64,000 nucleotides of DNA, taken from contig NZ_FOQF01000015.1 of the NCBI RefSeq assembly GCF_900113655.1, forward strand, positions 18,495-82,494. Direction: 5' to 3'. The stretch is from Pseudobutyrivibrio sp. OR37. Its GTDB lineage: Bacteria > Bacillota > Clostridia > Lachnospirales > Lachnospiraceae. The position numbers and the translations under genes are program-made. Each line of letters opens with the position of its first letter. Positions within the stretch are counted from its first letter, which is position 1. This document shows positions 57,348 to 64,000 of this stretch, piece by piece. The notes under the pieces are model-generated. The model did no database searches. It was not told the DNA's origin and worked only from the letters and a program-made list of their open reading frames with translations.

Positions 57348-57406
57348 GACTATAAAATAATACAAAAATTGGTTGTGCGCAAGTAGGTGATGCTTCTATT
57401 CAAAAA

Positions 57407-57433
57407 ACAGCCAGAGCTCTATGCCCTGGCTGT
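57407..57433 (-). terminator. Terminator of cysK
   Basis: An 8-bp stem ACAGCCAG / CTGGCTGT with an AGAGCTCTATGCC-type loop, followed on the minus strand by TTTTTG, 15 bp past the cysK stop. Confidence 0.8.
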
Positions 57434-57445
57434 CTAAAATCTAAA

Positions 57446-58378
57446 TTATTCTGTAAATAATGGTGTTGAATAGTAGCGGTCTCCTGAATCTGGAAGAAGT
57501 GCTACGATTGTCTTACCCTTGTTTTCTGGGCGCTTTGCAAGTTCGATTGCACCATGAAGTGCTGCGCCAGATGAAATACCTACTGAGATACCTTCCTTTT
57601 TAGCAAGAAGCTTTGCTGCTGCAAATGCATCTGCACTGTCTGCCTGGTATACTTCATCATAAATCTTTGTATTAAGAACGTCTGGCACGAAGCCGGCACC
57701 GATACCCTGAATCTTATGAGCACCTGCACGTCCCTCTGAAAGAACTGGAGAATCCTTTGGCTCAAGAGCAACTACCTTTACTTTTGGATTCTGGCTCTTA
57801 AGATATTCACCAACACCTGTAACTGTTCCACCTGTACCTACACCAGCGATGAAGATATCCACATTTCCGTCTGTATCTTTCCAAATTTCAGGACCTGTTG
57901 TTGAACGATGTGCTGCTGAGTTTGCAGGATTAACAAACTGACCTGGGATGAAGCTTCCTTCGATTTCTTTAGCAAGCTCTTCTGCCTTGGCAATAGCACC
58001 CTTCATACCCTGTGCACCTTCAGTAAGAACGATTTCTGCGCCGTATGCCTTAAGAATATTTCTACGTTCTACTGACATTGTTTCTGGCATTGTAAGAATT
58101 GCACGATATCCCTTTGCTGCTGCGATAGCTGCAAGACCAATACCTGTATTACCACTTGTTGGCTCGATGATTACAGAGCCTTCCTTTAATAATCCCTTTT
58201 CCTCTGCATCTTCAATCATTGCTAGAGCAACTCTGTCCTTTACAGAACCAGCTGGATTGAAATACTCAAGCTTAACTAACACTGTAGCCTCTAAGCCGAG
58301 CTCCTTTTCAATATTTGTAACCTCAACAAGTGGAGTATTTCCGATTAATTCACTTGCTCCCTTATATATCTTTGACAT
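57446..58378 (-). CDS. cysK: Cysteine synthase (O-acetylserine sulfhydrylase)
   Basis: A 310-residue PLP enzyme making L-cysteine from O-acetylserine and sulfide. The PLP lysine is Lys47 in NPAGSVKDRVA, the substrate loop is TSGNTG (74-79), the phosphate-binding loop is GVGTGGTVTGVG, and the C-terminal PDSGDRYYST is conserved in CysK. Length fits the family. AGGAGGATATTGAA precedes the ATG. It is downstream of metY, separated by 143 bp that hold leader element copy 3, and is followed by a terminator. The neighbourhood (metY, cystine-type transporter) supports a sulfur amino acid role. Confidence 0.97.
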   Translation of the reverse strand: MSKIYKGASELIGNTPLVEVTNIEKELGLEATVLVKLEYFNPAGSVKDRVALAMIEDAEEKGLLKEGSVIIEPTSGNTGIGLAAIAAAKGYRAILTMPETMSVERRNILKAYGAEIVLTEGAQGMKGAIAKAEELAKEIEGSFIPGQFVNPANSAAHRSTTGPEIWKDTDGNVDIFIAGVGTGGTVTGVGEYLKSQNPKVKVVALEPKDSPVLSEGRAGAHKIQGIGAGFVPDVLNTKIYDEVYQADSADAFAAAKLLAKKEGISVGISSGAALHGAIELAKRPENKGKTIVALLPDSGDRYYSTPLFTE

Positions 58379-58413
58379 TTCAATATCCTCCTGTTTTTTT
58401 AATAATATAGTCC

Positions 58414-58496
58414 GCCTGTTACGCTAACAAGCATTATATTTCTACGGTCGACAGCACGTCTCCCTTAAGAAATATAATAGCTTGTTAACTACAGGC
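58414..58496 (-). promoter_or_regulatory. Structured leader element, copy 3
   Basis: An 83-bp element between metY and cysK, 35 bp before the cysK start. It is identical to copy 2 except at two positions, one of which turns a C-G pair into a U-G wobble and so keeps the stem. Same orientation relative to the downstream gene as copies 1 and 2. Confidence 0.65.
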
Positions 58497-58521
58497 TCAT
58501 TTAAATCTCATTTAAAACTTA

Positions 58522-59856
58522 TTATACAGCATTCGCCGATTTTTCTGCATTAAAAATTCCATCAATCTTTTCGTCGTCGATTGCTGCAAAGCCCTTCTCA
58601 AGGTCTTCGATAATATCATCGATGTGCTCTGTACCAATTGATAGACGAATTGTGCTTTGAGTAATTCCCTGGTCGATAAGCTCTTCTTCTGTGAGCTGTG
58701 AGTGAGTAGTTGTTGCTGGGTGAATTACAAGACTCTTAACATCTGCAACATTTGCAAGAATTGAGAAGATTTCAAGATTATCAATAAACTTGTAAGCCTC
58801 TTCCTTGCCACCCTTTATCTCGAATGTAAAGATGCTACCGCCATCCTTAGGGAAATATTTCTTGTAAAGCTCATGGTCTGGATGATCCTCAAGTGATGGA
58901 TGATTTACATGAGCTACCTTTGGATGATTCTTAAGGAACTCTACCACCTTCTTTGTGTTTTCTGCATGTCTGTCGAGACGTAGAGGCAATGTCTCAATTC
59001 CCTGCAAAAGGAGGAATGCGTTAAATGGAGAGATTGTTGCCCCTGTGTCTCTAAGAAGAATTGCCCTAATATAAGTCACAAATGCCGCAGGTCCGGCCAC
59101 CTCAGCAAATGATACGCCATGATAGCTAGGGTTTGCTTCTGCAATATTTGGATATTTTCTTGATGATTTCCAATCGTATTTTCCAGCCTCAACGATAACA
59201 CCACCAAGTGTTGTTCCATGTCCACCGAAGAACTTTGTAGCTGAATGAACAACGATATCTGCACCGTGTTCAATTGGACGAACCCAATAAGCAGCTCCAA
59301 ATGTGTTATCTACAACAAGTGGAAGATTTGCTTCATGAGCAATCTTTGCAATAGCATCGATATCTGGAATATCACTGTTTGGATTTCCAAGTGTCTCTAA
59401 GTAGATAGCTCTTGTATTATCCTGGATAGCATTTCTTACTTCATCAAGGTTGTGAGCATCTACAAATGTTGTAGAAACACCATACTGTGTAAGAGTATGT
59501 GCAAGTAGATTGTAGCTGCCACCGTAGATAGTCTTCTGGGCTACGATATGTCCGCCGTTTGCTGCAAGTGCCTGAATAGTATAAGTGATTGCTGCTGCGC
59601 CAGATGCAACTGCAAGTGCTGCCGAGCCGCCCTCAAGTGCTGCCACTCTTGCTTCTAAAACTCCCTGTGTAGAATTTGTAAGTCTTCCATATATATTACC
59701 TGCATCTGCAAGACCAAAGCGGTCAGCTGCATGCTGAGAATCTCTAAACACATAAGATGTTGTCTGATAAATAGGTACTGCTCTTGCATCAGATGCTGGA
59801 TCTGGATTTTCCTGACCTACATGAAGTGCTAATGTTTCAAATCTATAGTTGCTCAT
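58522..59856 (-). CDS. metY: O-acetylhomoserine sulfhydrylase
   Basis: A 444-residue PLP enzyme of the Cys/Met metabolism family, forming homocysteine from O-acetylhomoserine and sulfide (or methionine with methanethiol). The PLP lysine is Lys208 in VHSATKFFGGHGT; other blocks are IYGRLTNSTQGVLEARVAAL and LGNPNSDIPDIDAIA, the latter typical of the OAH sulfhydrylase branch, and the length near 430-445 fits MetY and not the shorter cystathionine gamma-lyases. AGGAGGAAACGTAT precedes the ATG. The promoter at 59914-59942 overlaps a palindrome, suggesting repression by a cysteine or sulfur regulator. Confidence 0.94.
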   Translation of the reverse strand: MSNYRFETLALHVGQENPDPASDARAVPIYQTTSYVFRDSQHAADRFGLADAGNIYGRLTNSTQGVLEARVAALEGGSAALAVASGAAAITYTIQALAANGGHIVAQKTIYGGSYNLLAHTLTQYGVSTTFVDAHNLDEVRNAIQDNTRAIYLETLGNPNSDIPDIDAIAKIAHEANLPLVVDNTFGAAYWVRPIEHGADIVVHSATKFFGGHGTTLGGVIVEAGKYDWKSSRKYPNIAEANPSYHGVSFAEVAGPAAFVTYIRAILLRDTGATISPFNAFLLLQGIETLPLRLDRHAENTKKVVEFLKNHPKVAHVNHPSLEDHPDHELYKKYFPKDGGSIFTFEIKGGKEEAYKFIDNLEIFSILANVADVKSLVIHPATTTHSQLTEEELIDQGITQSTIRLSIGTEHIDDIIEDLEKGFAAIDDEKIDGIFNAEKSANAV

Positions 59857-59913
59857 ATACGTTTCCTCCTTTTATTTCCCTTTTATTTTTCGTTTGTTTT
59901 TTAAGATGAGATT

Positions 59914-59942
59914 ATAATATACGTTATTACCTACTAGGTCAA
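59914..59942 (-). promoter_or_regulatory. metY promoter with overlapping palindrome
   Basis: Minus-strand -35 TTGACC (59937-59942), 17-bp spacer and -10 TATTAT (59914-59919). The perfect palindrome ACCTA-C-TAGGT (59929-59939) covers the end of the -35 and the spacer, an ideal repressor position. The sequence resembles Rrf2-family (CymR/IscR-type) operators, an inference. Confidence 0.6.
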
Positions 59943-59968
59943 TAGGTTTTATAATTGCCAAAAATTAT

Positions 59969-60000
59969 AGCTGGCTATTAATTTGATTTATAACCAGCCT
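59969..60000 (-). terminator. Terminator of the ABC transporter operon
   Basis: Minus-strand AGGCTGGTTAT pairs with ATAGCCAGCT (one bulge, one wobble), followed by ATAATTTTTGG, about 15 bp past the ATPase stop. Confidence 0.6.
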
Positions 60001-60015
60001 GATTTGTTTATTATT

Positions 60016-60756
60016 CTATTCATAAGCAAATGTTTTCAAAAATTTACGGGCTCTTTCAGTGGAAGGCTTGATGAAAAAGCTTTTTGCATCATTGCTCTCT
60101 TCCACAATTTCCCCCTTGTCTAAAAATATTATTCTATCTGCAATAGCTCTTGCAAACGACATCTCATGGGTAACTATCAGCATAGTTGAACCAGCCTTTG
60201 CAAGAGAAAGCATTGTCTCTAATACCTCATGCACCATCTCTGGATCAAGTGCAGCTGTAACCTCATCAAATAATAAAATATCAGGATGCATAAGAAGTGC
60301 GCGAACGATTGCTACTCGTTGCTTTTGTCCACCTGAAAGTTGTCTTGGATAATAATCCTTTTTATCAACAAGTCCTACCTTATCCAATAACTCAAGGGCT
60401 TCCTTGATAGCTTCATCCTTTGAACGCTTCTGCACCTTCATTGGCGCAAGAATTATGTTTTCAAGGACCGTCTTATGTGGGAAGAGCTCATAAGATTGAA
60501 ATACCATTCCTATTTTTTGTCTAAGCTTAGTAATCTCTCTTTTACCAGCTTCGACAGGAAGTCCATCCACCACTATCACACCATCCTGAATTTCCTCTAG
60601 CCCATTAAGACACCTCAGAAAAGTACTCTTTCCACAGCCAGATGGACCTATGATAACCACAACCTCGCCCTTTTTCACAGATAGGTTTATGTCTTTTAAT
60701 ACAACATTATCTCCAAATTTTTTTTGTAAATGTGTAACCTTTAATAATTCGCTCAT
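60016..60756 (-). CDS. Polar amino acid (probably cystine) ABC transporter ATPase
   Basis: A 246-residue ATPase of the GlnQ/TcyC group energising uptake. Walker A IGPSGCGKST (36-45), Q-loop KIGMVFQSYELFPHKT, signature LSGGQKQRVAIVRAL and Walker B ILLFDEVTAALDPE with the switch His in LIVTHEMSFA. A longer frame reaches 60807 inside the permease gene, but the ATG at 60756 overlaps the permease stop (TAATG) behind AAGGTGGGCG and matches the family. It is the last gene of the transporter operon. Confidence 0.95.
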   Translation of the reverse strand: MSELLKVTHLQKKFGDNVVLKDINLSVKKGEVVVIIGPSGCGKSTFLRCLNGLEEIQDGVIVVDGLPVEAGKREITKLRQKIGMVFQSYELFPHKTVLENIILAPMKVQKRSKDEAIKEALELLDKVGLVDKKDYYPRQLSGGQKQRVAIVRALLMHPDILLFDEVTAALDPEMVHEVLETMLSLAKAGSTMLIVTHEMSFARAIADRIIFLDKGEIVEESNDAKSFFIKPSTERARKFLKTFAYE

Positions 60757-61430
60757 TACGCCCACCTTTTCTCTAAATAAATTGCAAGCCTGCTGATAGG
60801 CCAGCAAACTATGAAATATAATAAGAACACCACTGCAAATACTCCAAAGGCTGCGTTAGGTGATACCTTTCTGTTAGCCTCGATTATCTGCTGTGCCACC
60901 TTTAAAACCTCAACAATTCCAATCATCATTACAAGAGATGTAGTTTTAATCATTCTTGTAATCAGATTTATAGAAAGTGGAATCAGCCTTCTAATTGTCT
61001 GTGGTAGTATGATGTAAAAGTACGTCTGCTTTTTATCCATGCCAAGCGCGTATGCAGATTCAAACTGAATCTTTGGAATGCTTTTTATAGAGCCTCTTAC
61101 CAAATCTCCCATTTCTGCAATGCCCCAAAAGCTAAATACGAATATAGCGGAGGCCTCTGCAGTAATATCCCAGCCAAAAATTCTTGTTGTTCCGAAATAT
61201 ACAATGAATAGCAGTACCATTTGTGGCATAATTCTTACCACTTCAAGATAGATTTTCAAAATAGCCTTTAGCCATAGCTTGTTAAGTGTCATCAAAACAC
61301 CCACCAGCAATCCAAATACAATACTGATTGCAACTGATACAAGGCTGATTTCTACTGACACCCACAGTCCCTGTAAAAGTCTAAAAAAATTGGTGCCTTT
61401 AAATAAAACATCAATCCCCAAATTGGCCAT
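60756..61430 (-). CDS. Amino acid ABC transporter permease 2
   Basis: A 224-residue HisM-type permease with about five membrane helices and the EAA loop region (ALGMDKKQTYFYIILPQTIR) that contacts the ATPase. It overlaps the first permease by 20 bp and the ATPase by one base, so the three proteins are translated in step. Two permeases imply a heterodimeric channel. Substrate is inferred from context (cysK and metY) to be cystine or another sulfur amino acid; glutamine, arginine or histidine cannot be excluded. Confidence 0.92.
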   Translation of the reverse strand: MANLGIDVLFKGTNFFRLLQGLWVSVEISLVSVAISIVFGLLVGVLMTLNKLWLKAILKIYLEVVRIMPQMVLLFIVYFGTTRIFGWDITAEASAIFVFSFWGIAEMGDLVRGSIKSIPKIQFESAYALGMDKKQTYFYIILPQTIRRLIPLSINLITRMIKTTSLVMMIGIVEVLKVAQQIIEANRKVSPNAAFGVFAVVFLLYFIVCWPISRLAIYLEKRWA

Positions 61431-62073
61431 AGCGCATCCTCCTTTCTACAAATGCTCCAAGTATTGAAACTGGAAGAAGCATTATCAAATAGAAAACTAC
61501 AAGAAGGAATAAGCACTCGATAGTCTTTGCGTACATTCCTATTAAATCCTTTGCAGTAAACATCAAATCCATCAGACTGATTGTGGAAAATACTGATGTT
61601 TCCTTTAAAAGGAAAATGACATTTGCAAGAAGTCCTGGTACGCTCATTGAAATAGCCTGAGGTAAAATCACATGTATAAATGTCTGCTCCTTTGTCATGC
61701 CAAGGCTTAATGCGCTTTCTGTCTGAATTACTGGGATTGATTCTAATCCACTTCTGATTGTCTCTATCATGTAGGCGCCGCCAAGCATTCCTAAGCCAAG
61801 GACGCCACAGGTTTCTGCTGTAATCTTTATTCCCACCTTTGGCAGGGCAAAATAGATAAAAAATAATTGCACTAAAAGTGGGGTGTTTCTGAAAATTTCA
61901 ATATATATTCCGGTGATAACCTTAAGGACTGGGATTCTAAAATGAAGAATGGCAGCGCCAGCTAGTCCAAGGACCAAGCTAAGAAGTATGCCCTGCCATC
62001 CAATCTTCATTGTAAGAATAAGTGCGTCCTTATATAGTGGAATATAACTTTTAAGAATATCTATATCCATCAC
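61411..62073 (-). CDS. Amino acid ABC transporter permease 1
   Basis: A 220-residue HisM/GlnP-type permease with the conserved start YIPLYKDALILTMKIGWQGI, the segment IYIEIFRNTPLLVQLFFIYF, and the EAA loop SLGMTKEQTFIHVILPQAIS. It partners the permease at 60756-61430. It lies 52 bp downstream of the binding-protein gene and probably shares its transcript. Confidence 0.93.
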   Translation of the reverse strand: MMDIDILKSYIPLYKDALILTMKIGWQGILLSLVLGLAGAAILHFRIPVLKVITGIYIEIFRNTPLLVQLFFIYFALPKVGIKITAETCGVLGLGMLGGAYMIETIRSGLESIPVIQTESALSLGMTKEQTFIHVILPQAISMSVPGLLANVIFLLKETSVFSTISLMDLMFTAKDLIGMYAKTIECLFLLVVFYLIMLLPVSILGAFVERRMRYGQFGD

Positions 62074-62125
62074 TAAATAAATAGCCTTTCAATTATTGTA
62101 CTTTTCCACCATCTAATCTGATGAA

Positions 62126-63016
62126 TTATTGCTCTACTACTAAAGTATCTTCATACTCTGCACCGTATGTATCAATAAGAGTTGCCTCATAATCAGCGTG
62201 GAAGAACTGTTCTGATCCAAGAGCCTTTAACTCATCATTGAGCCATGTAAGAAGTGTTTCATTGCCCTTTGTTACAGCTGGAGCAATAGTATCATTATCA
62301 CCAAGTGATGGGATACCAACTGTGTAGCCCTCATTTTCTATCGCAAATGCGATAACCTCTGTGTTATCATTTGCCCATGCTACACCATTACCATTTTCAA
62401 AGGCTGTCTTTGCCTCAGCGTATGCATCATACTTCTGAAGCTTGATATCTGGATAATTCTTTGTAAGATAAGTCTCTGCTGTTGTTCCAGAAATTACAAT
62501 CACCTGATCATCTGCCCCAATATCATCAAGACTTTCAATTACTGCATCTGATGGAGATACTACGCCAAGCGCAACATTCATATATGGAAGTGCAAAATCT
62601 ACCTCTTCTGCTCTTTCCTCTGTCACGGTAAAGTTTGCAAGAATAATGTCTACCTTTCCAGTCTGAAGATATTCGATTCTGTTGGCTGCCTCTGTTGATA
62701 CATAATTAATCTTTACTCCAAGATCCTCGCCAAGTCTTTCGGCTAAATAAACATCATAGCCAGCATAGTCACCATTTTCATCTACATACCCAAATGGGCT
62801 TTTGTCCGAAAAAACACCGATATTGATTGTGCCGCTCTCTTTGATTTCATCTAATGTTCTAAAGCCTGATGCATCTGCTTTGGCAGAAGTCTCAGTTGTA
62901 GTTTTATCTGAAGCAGCTGCTGTATCATTATTTGAGCCGCATGCTGTAAGTGTAGTTGCTGTAAGCGCTGTAATAAGTAATCCACTTGTTAATCTGTTAA
63001 ATAATTTGTTTCTCAT
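62126..63016 (-). CDS. Amino acid ABC transporter substrate-binding lipoprotein
   Basis: A 296-residue family 3 solute-binding protein. The lipoprotein signal peptide ends LTACGS with lipid-modified Cys26; a Ser/Thr/Ala-rich linker follows, then two lobes with the family patterns INIGVFSDKSPFGYVDENGD, YDVYLAERLGEDLGVKINYV, DIILANFTVTEERAEEVDFA and IVISGTTAETYLTKNYPDIK. Arg and Asp residues for the amino acid head group are present (ERAEEVDFA). It is the first transporter gene, 19 bp after the SGNH hydrolase. Confidence 0.95.
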   Translation of the reverse strand: MRNKLFNRLTSGLLITALTATTLTACGSNNDTAAASDKTTTETSAKADASGFRTLDEIKESGTINIGVFSDKSPFGYVDENGDYAGYDVYLAERLGEDLGVKINYVSTEAANRIEYLQTGKVDIILANFTVTEERAEEVDFALPYMNVALGVVSPSDAVIESLDDIGADDQVIVISGTTAETYLTKNYPDIKLQKYDAYAEAKTAFENGNGVAWANDNTEVIAFAIENEGYTVGIPSLGDNDTIAPAVTKGNETLLTWLNDELKALGSEQFFHADYEATLIDTYGAEYEDTLVVEQ

Positions 63017-63035
63017 TTTATTTGTCCTCTTTCAT

Positions 63036-63653
63036 TTATATTTTTATCAATTTCTCAATTGCCCCCGCAAGATTCCTATGGCTCTTATCATCCATATGCT
63101 CTTGATCCAATTCTGAAGGCTCCGCCACATCAGATGCTGCCAAAAACTTACAATCATATTCCTCGGCGAGCTTCTTGAAGACCGCCTTCAATTCCTTGGA
63201 GGTAACCACAGAGTTTTCATTAAATTCAGGGTCATATTCCTTCATCCAAACCTTTTCACCCAAGTGAATAGGTGATACTAAGATGATATCCATATCTTTT
63301 TTATATGCTCTAATTTGTCTAAGAAGGATTTCAATCCCTCTACCAATCACGGTAGAGGAGGCATTATAAATTGATTTACAATCGTTCGTTCCAAGCATAA
63401 GCACTACTGTATCGATTGGATAATGTGACTCTAAGAAAACCGGTAAGTAAAGAGAACCATTCCTACCAATACGCGTGCTATCTTCAAAAACAGTGGTTCT
63501 TCCGCAAAGGCCTTCCTCAACGATTCTGTAATCTTCCACTCCTAGTCTTTTAGAAAGAATCCCTGTCCATCTGACATTGCTAGAATATCTATCACCATTA
63601 TCTGGTCTTAATCCGTATGTATTTGAATCACCAAAACATAAGATGTTTTTCAT
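63036..63653 (-). CDS. SGNH/GDSL-family hydrolase
   Basis: A 205-residue cytoplasmic esterase-like protein. Block I is FGDSNTYG with nucleophile Ser10, block III is LGTNDC, and block V has Asp189/His192 in DDKSHRNLAG, so all SGNH catalytic residues are seen. Members of this subfamily hydrolyse short-chain esters or remove acetyl groups from sugars or O-acetyl amino acid derivatives. It is the first gene of the run leading into the transporter (19-bp gap). Because it sits with O-acetylserine and O-acetylhomoserine enzymes, a link to O-acetylated compounds is conceivable but unproven. Confidence 0.88.
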   Translation of the reverse strand: MKNILCFGDSNTYGLRPDNGDRYSSNVRWTGILSKRLGVEDYRIVEEGLCGRTTVFEDSTRIGRNGSLYLPVFLESHYPIDTVVLMLGTNDCKSIYNASSTVIGRGIEILLRQIRAYKKDMDIILVSPIHLGEKVWMKEYDPEFNENSVVTSKELKAVFKKLAEEYDCKFLAASDVAEPSELDQEHMDDKSHRNLAGAIEKLIKI

Positions 63654-63724
63654 GTGTTACCTCCTACTATTAGTATTAGTCATAGTCATTCTTTACCTTT
63701 TCTATAGGTTCGACTATGCTGTTT

Positions 63725-63900
63725 AAGGTACTGTGGATTGGTTTTCGCCTCCTACCGCATAGACGGTTTACGAAAGGCTCCAACCACAGTCTCTTTGTTT
63801 ATTTGTTAATCAGTTAGTTACCGCATGACGGTTTATCAAGAAGTAGGTTACGATTGCAAGGAGCCCTGTGGATCTGAAACAGTATCAATACTATTATTAG
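63725..63900 (+). ncRNA. Candidate IS110 bridge RNA
   Basis: The stretch between the element's left end and the transposase folds into hairpins: CTGTGG-a-TTGG (63731-63741) pairs with CCAA-CCACAG (63780-63789), with GCCT/AGGC and a loop inside. A related block, TACCGCAT-GACGGTTTA, occurs twice (63753-63770 with one extra base, and 63819-63835). IS110-group elements encode a bridge RNA with two similar internal loops in this position. The exact ends of this RNA are not visible. Confidence 0.5.
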
Positions 63901-63911
63901 GGAGGTCCTAT

Positions 63912-64000
63912 ATGATCTATGTAGGAATTGATGTCGCTAAAGACAAACACGATTGCATTATCAAGAACTCTGTTGGGGAAGTTGTTTTCAAAACATTCAC
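63912..64000 (+). CDS. IS110-family transposase, N-terminus only
   Basis: The ATG at 63912 behind GGGAGGTCCTAT opens a frame reading MIYVGIDVAKDKHDCIIKNS to the window edge. The GIDVAKDKH start is the signature of the RuvC-like DEDD domain of IS110-family DNA-cutting enzymes, with the first catalytic Asp in GID. Only about 29 residues are in the window, so completeness cannot be judged. It is the only clear plus-strand gene here. Confidence 0.9.
   Translation, partial: MIYVGIDVAKDKHDCIIKNSVGEVVFKTF

Larger units (their letters stand above)
63700..64000 (+). mobile_element. IS110-family element, left part, cut by window end
   Basis: A long structured non-coding stretch followed by the first codons of an IS110-type transposase. 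The left boundary is uncertain; it must lie between the SGNH hydrolase start (63653) and the transposase, near 63660-63730. IS110-group elements carry a long non-coding left end like this one. The right end is outside the window. Confidence 0.7.

Noticed and set aside
55270..57400. Peptide quorum-sensing locus (agrB/agrD) with the GHKL kinase
   Set aside because: No AgrB-like membrane protease or precursor peptide frame is found on either side.
59857..60015. S-box or T-box riboswitch ahead of metY
   Set aside because: The leader is only about 50 nt from the -10 to the start codon and shows no SAM or tRNA-binding core; control by a repressor at the palindrome is more likely.

Overview
The window reads as a chromosomal stretch of a low-to-mid GC, Gram-positive anaerobe of the class Clostridia. 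I infer a Lachnospiraceae member of the Butyrivibrio/Pseudobutyrivibrio type, from pyruvate phosphate dikinase, GH3 beta-glucosidases, SipW-type surface proteins and a Tn1549-like rep/par module. No 16S or marker search could be run. Almost every gene lies on the minus strand, so the locus is transcribed from high to low coordinates.

Region 1 (1-5.7 kb) is the edge of a conjugative or plasmid-like element: PcfB-like protein (cut by the window edge), ParB, ParA, RepA_N initiator, a small Cys-rich protein, a DUF5688 protein, an unknown membrane protein and an XRE regulator bracketed by palindromic operators. Region 2 (5.8-8.5 kb) is ppdK. Region 3 (8.6-24.5 kb) is a complete accessory Sec (SecA2/SecY2) export and glycosylation locus: GtfA, GtfB, SecA2, Asp1, Asp2, Asp3, SecY2, a GT-C-like membrane protein and two serine-rich repeat glycoproteins without an LPxTG motif.

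Region 4 (24.6-47.4 kb) is the most unusual part. It holds two paralogous surface-fibre operons. Each has a large LPxTG tip-like adhesin, an LPFTG major pilin, a pilin-like protein, two TasA/CalY-like proteins with SipW-type leaders, an NPxTG-anchored protein and a MucBP-like membrane protein. Operon B carries a class C sortase, a second class C sortase stands alone between the operons, and operon A ends with one polypeptide that joins a SipW-type signal peptidase to a class B sortase. I read this as a hybrid of sortase-built pili and TasA-type fibres. The two operons, the lone sortase and SRR2 share paired TTGCCA boxes spaced exactly 20 bp apart; in three of the four the box-to--10 distance is 28-29 bp, suggesting one regulon.

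Region 5 (47.8-57.4 kb) carries a family 2 glycosyltransferase, two GH3 glucosidases (one membrane-anchored with its domains in circularly permuted order), a GtrA-like protein and an AgrC/AgrA-like GHKL-LytTR pair. Region 6 (57.4-63.7 kb) is a sulfur amino acid cluster: cysK, metY, a polar amino acid (probably cystine) ABC transporter and an SGNH hydrolase. An 83-84 bp hairpin-forming leader element occurs three times in front of genes in regions 5 and 6. The window ends in the first codons of an IS110-family transposase on the plus strand, behind a structured non-coding stretch that may encode its bridge RNA.
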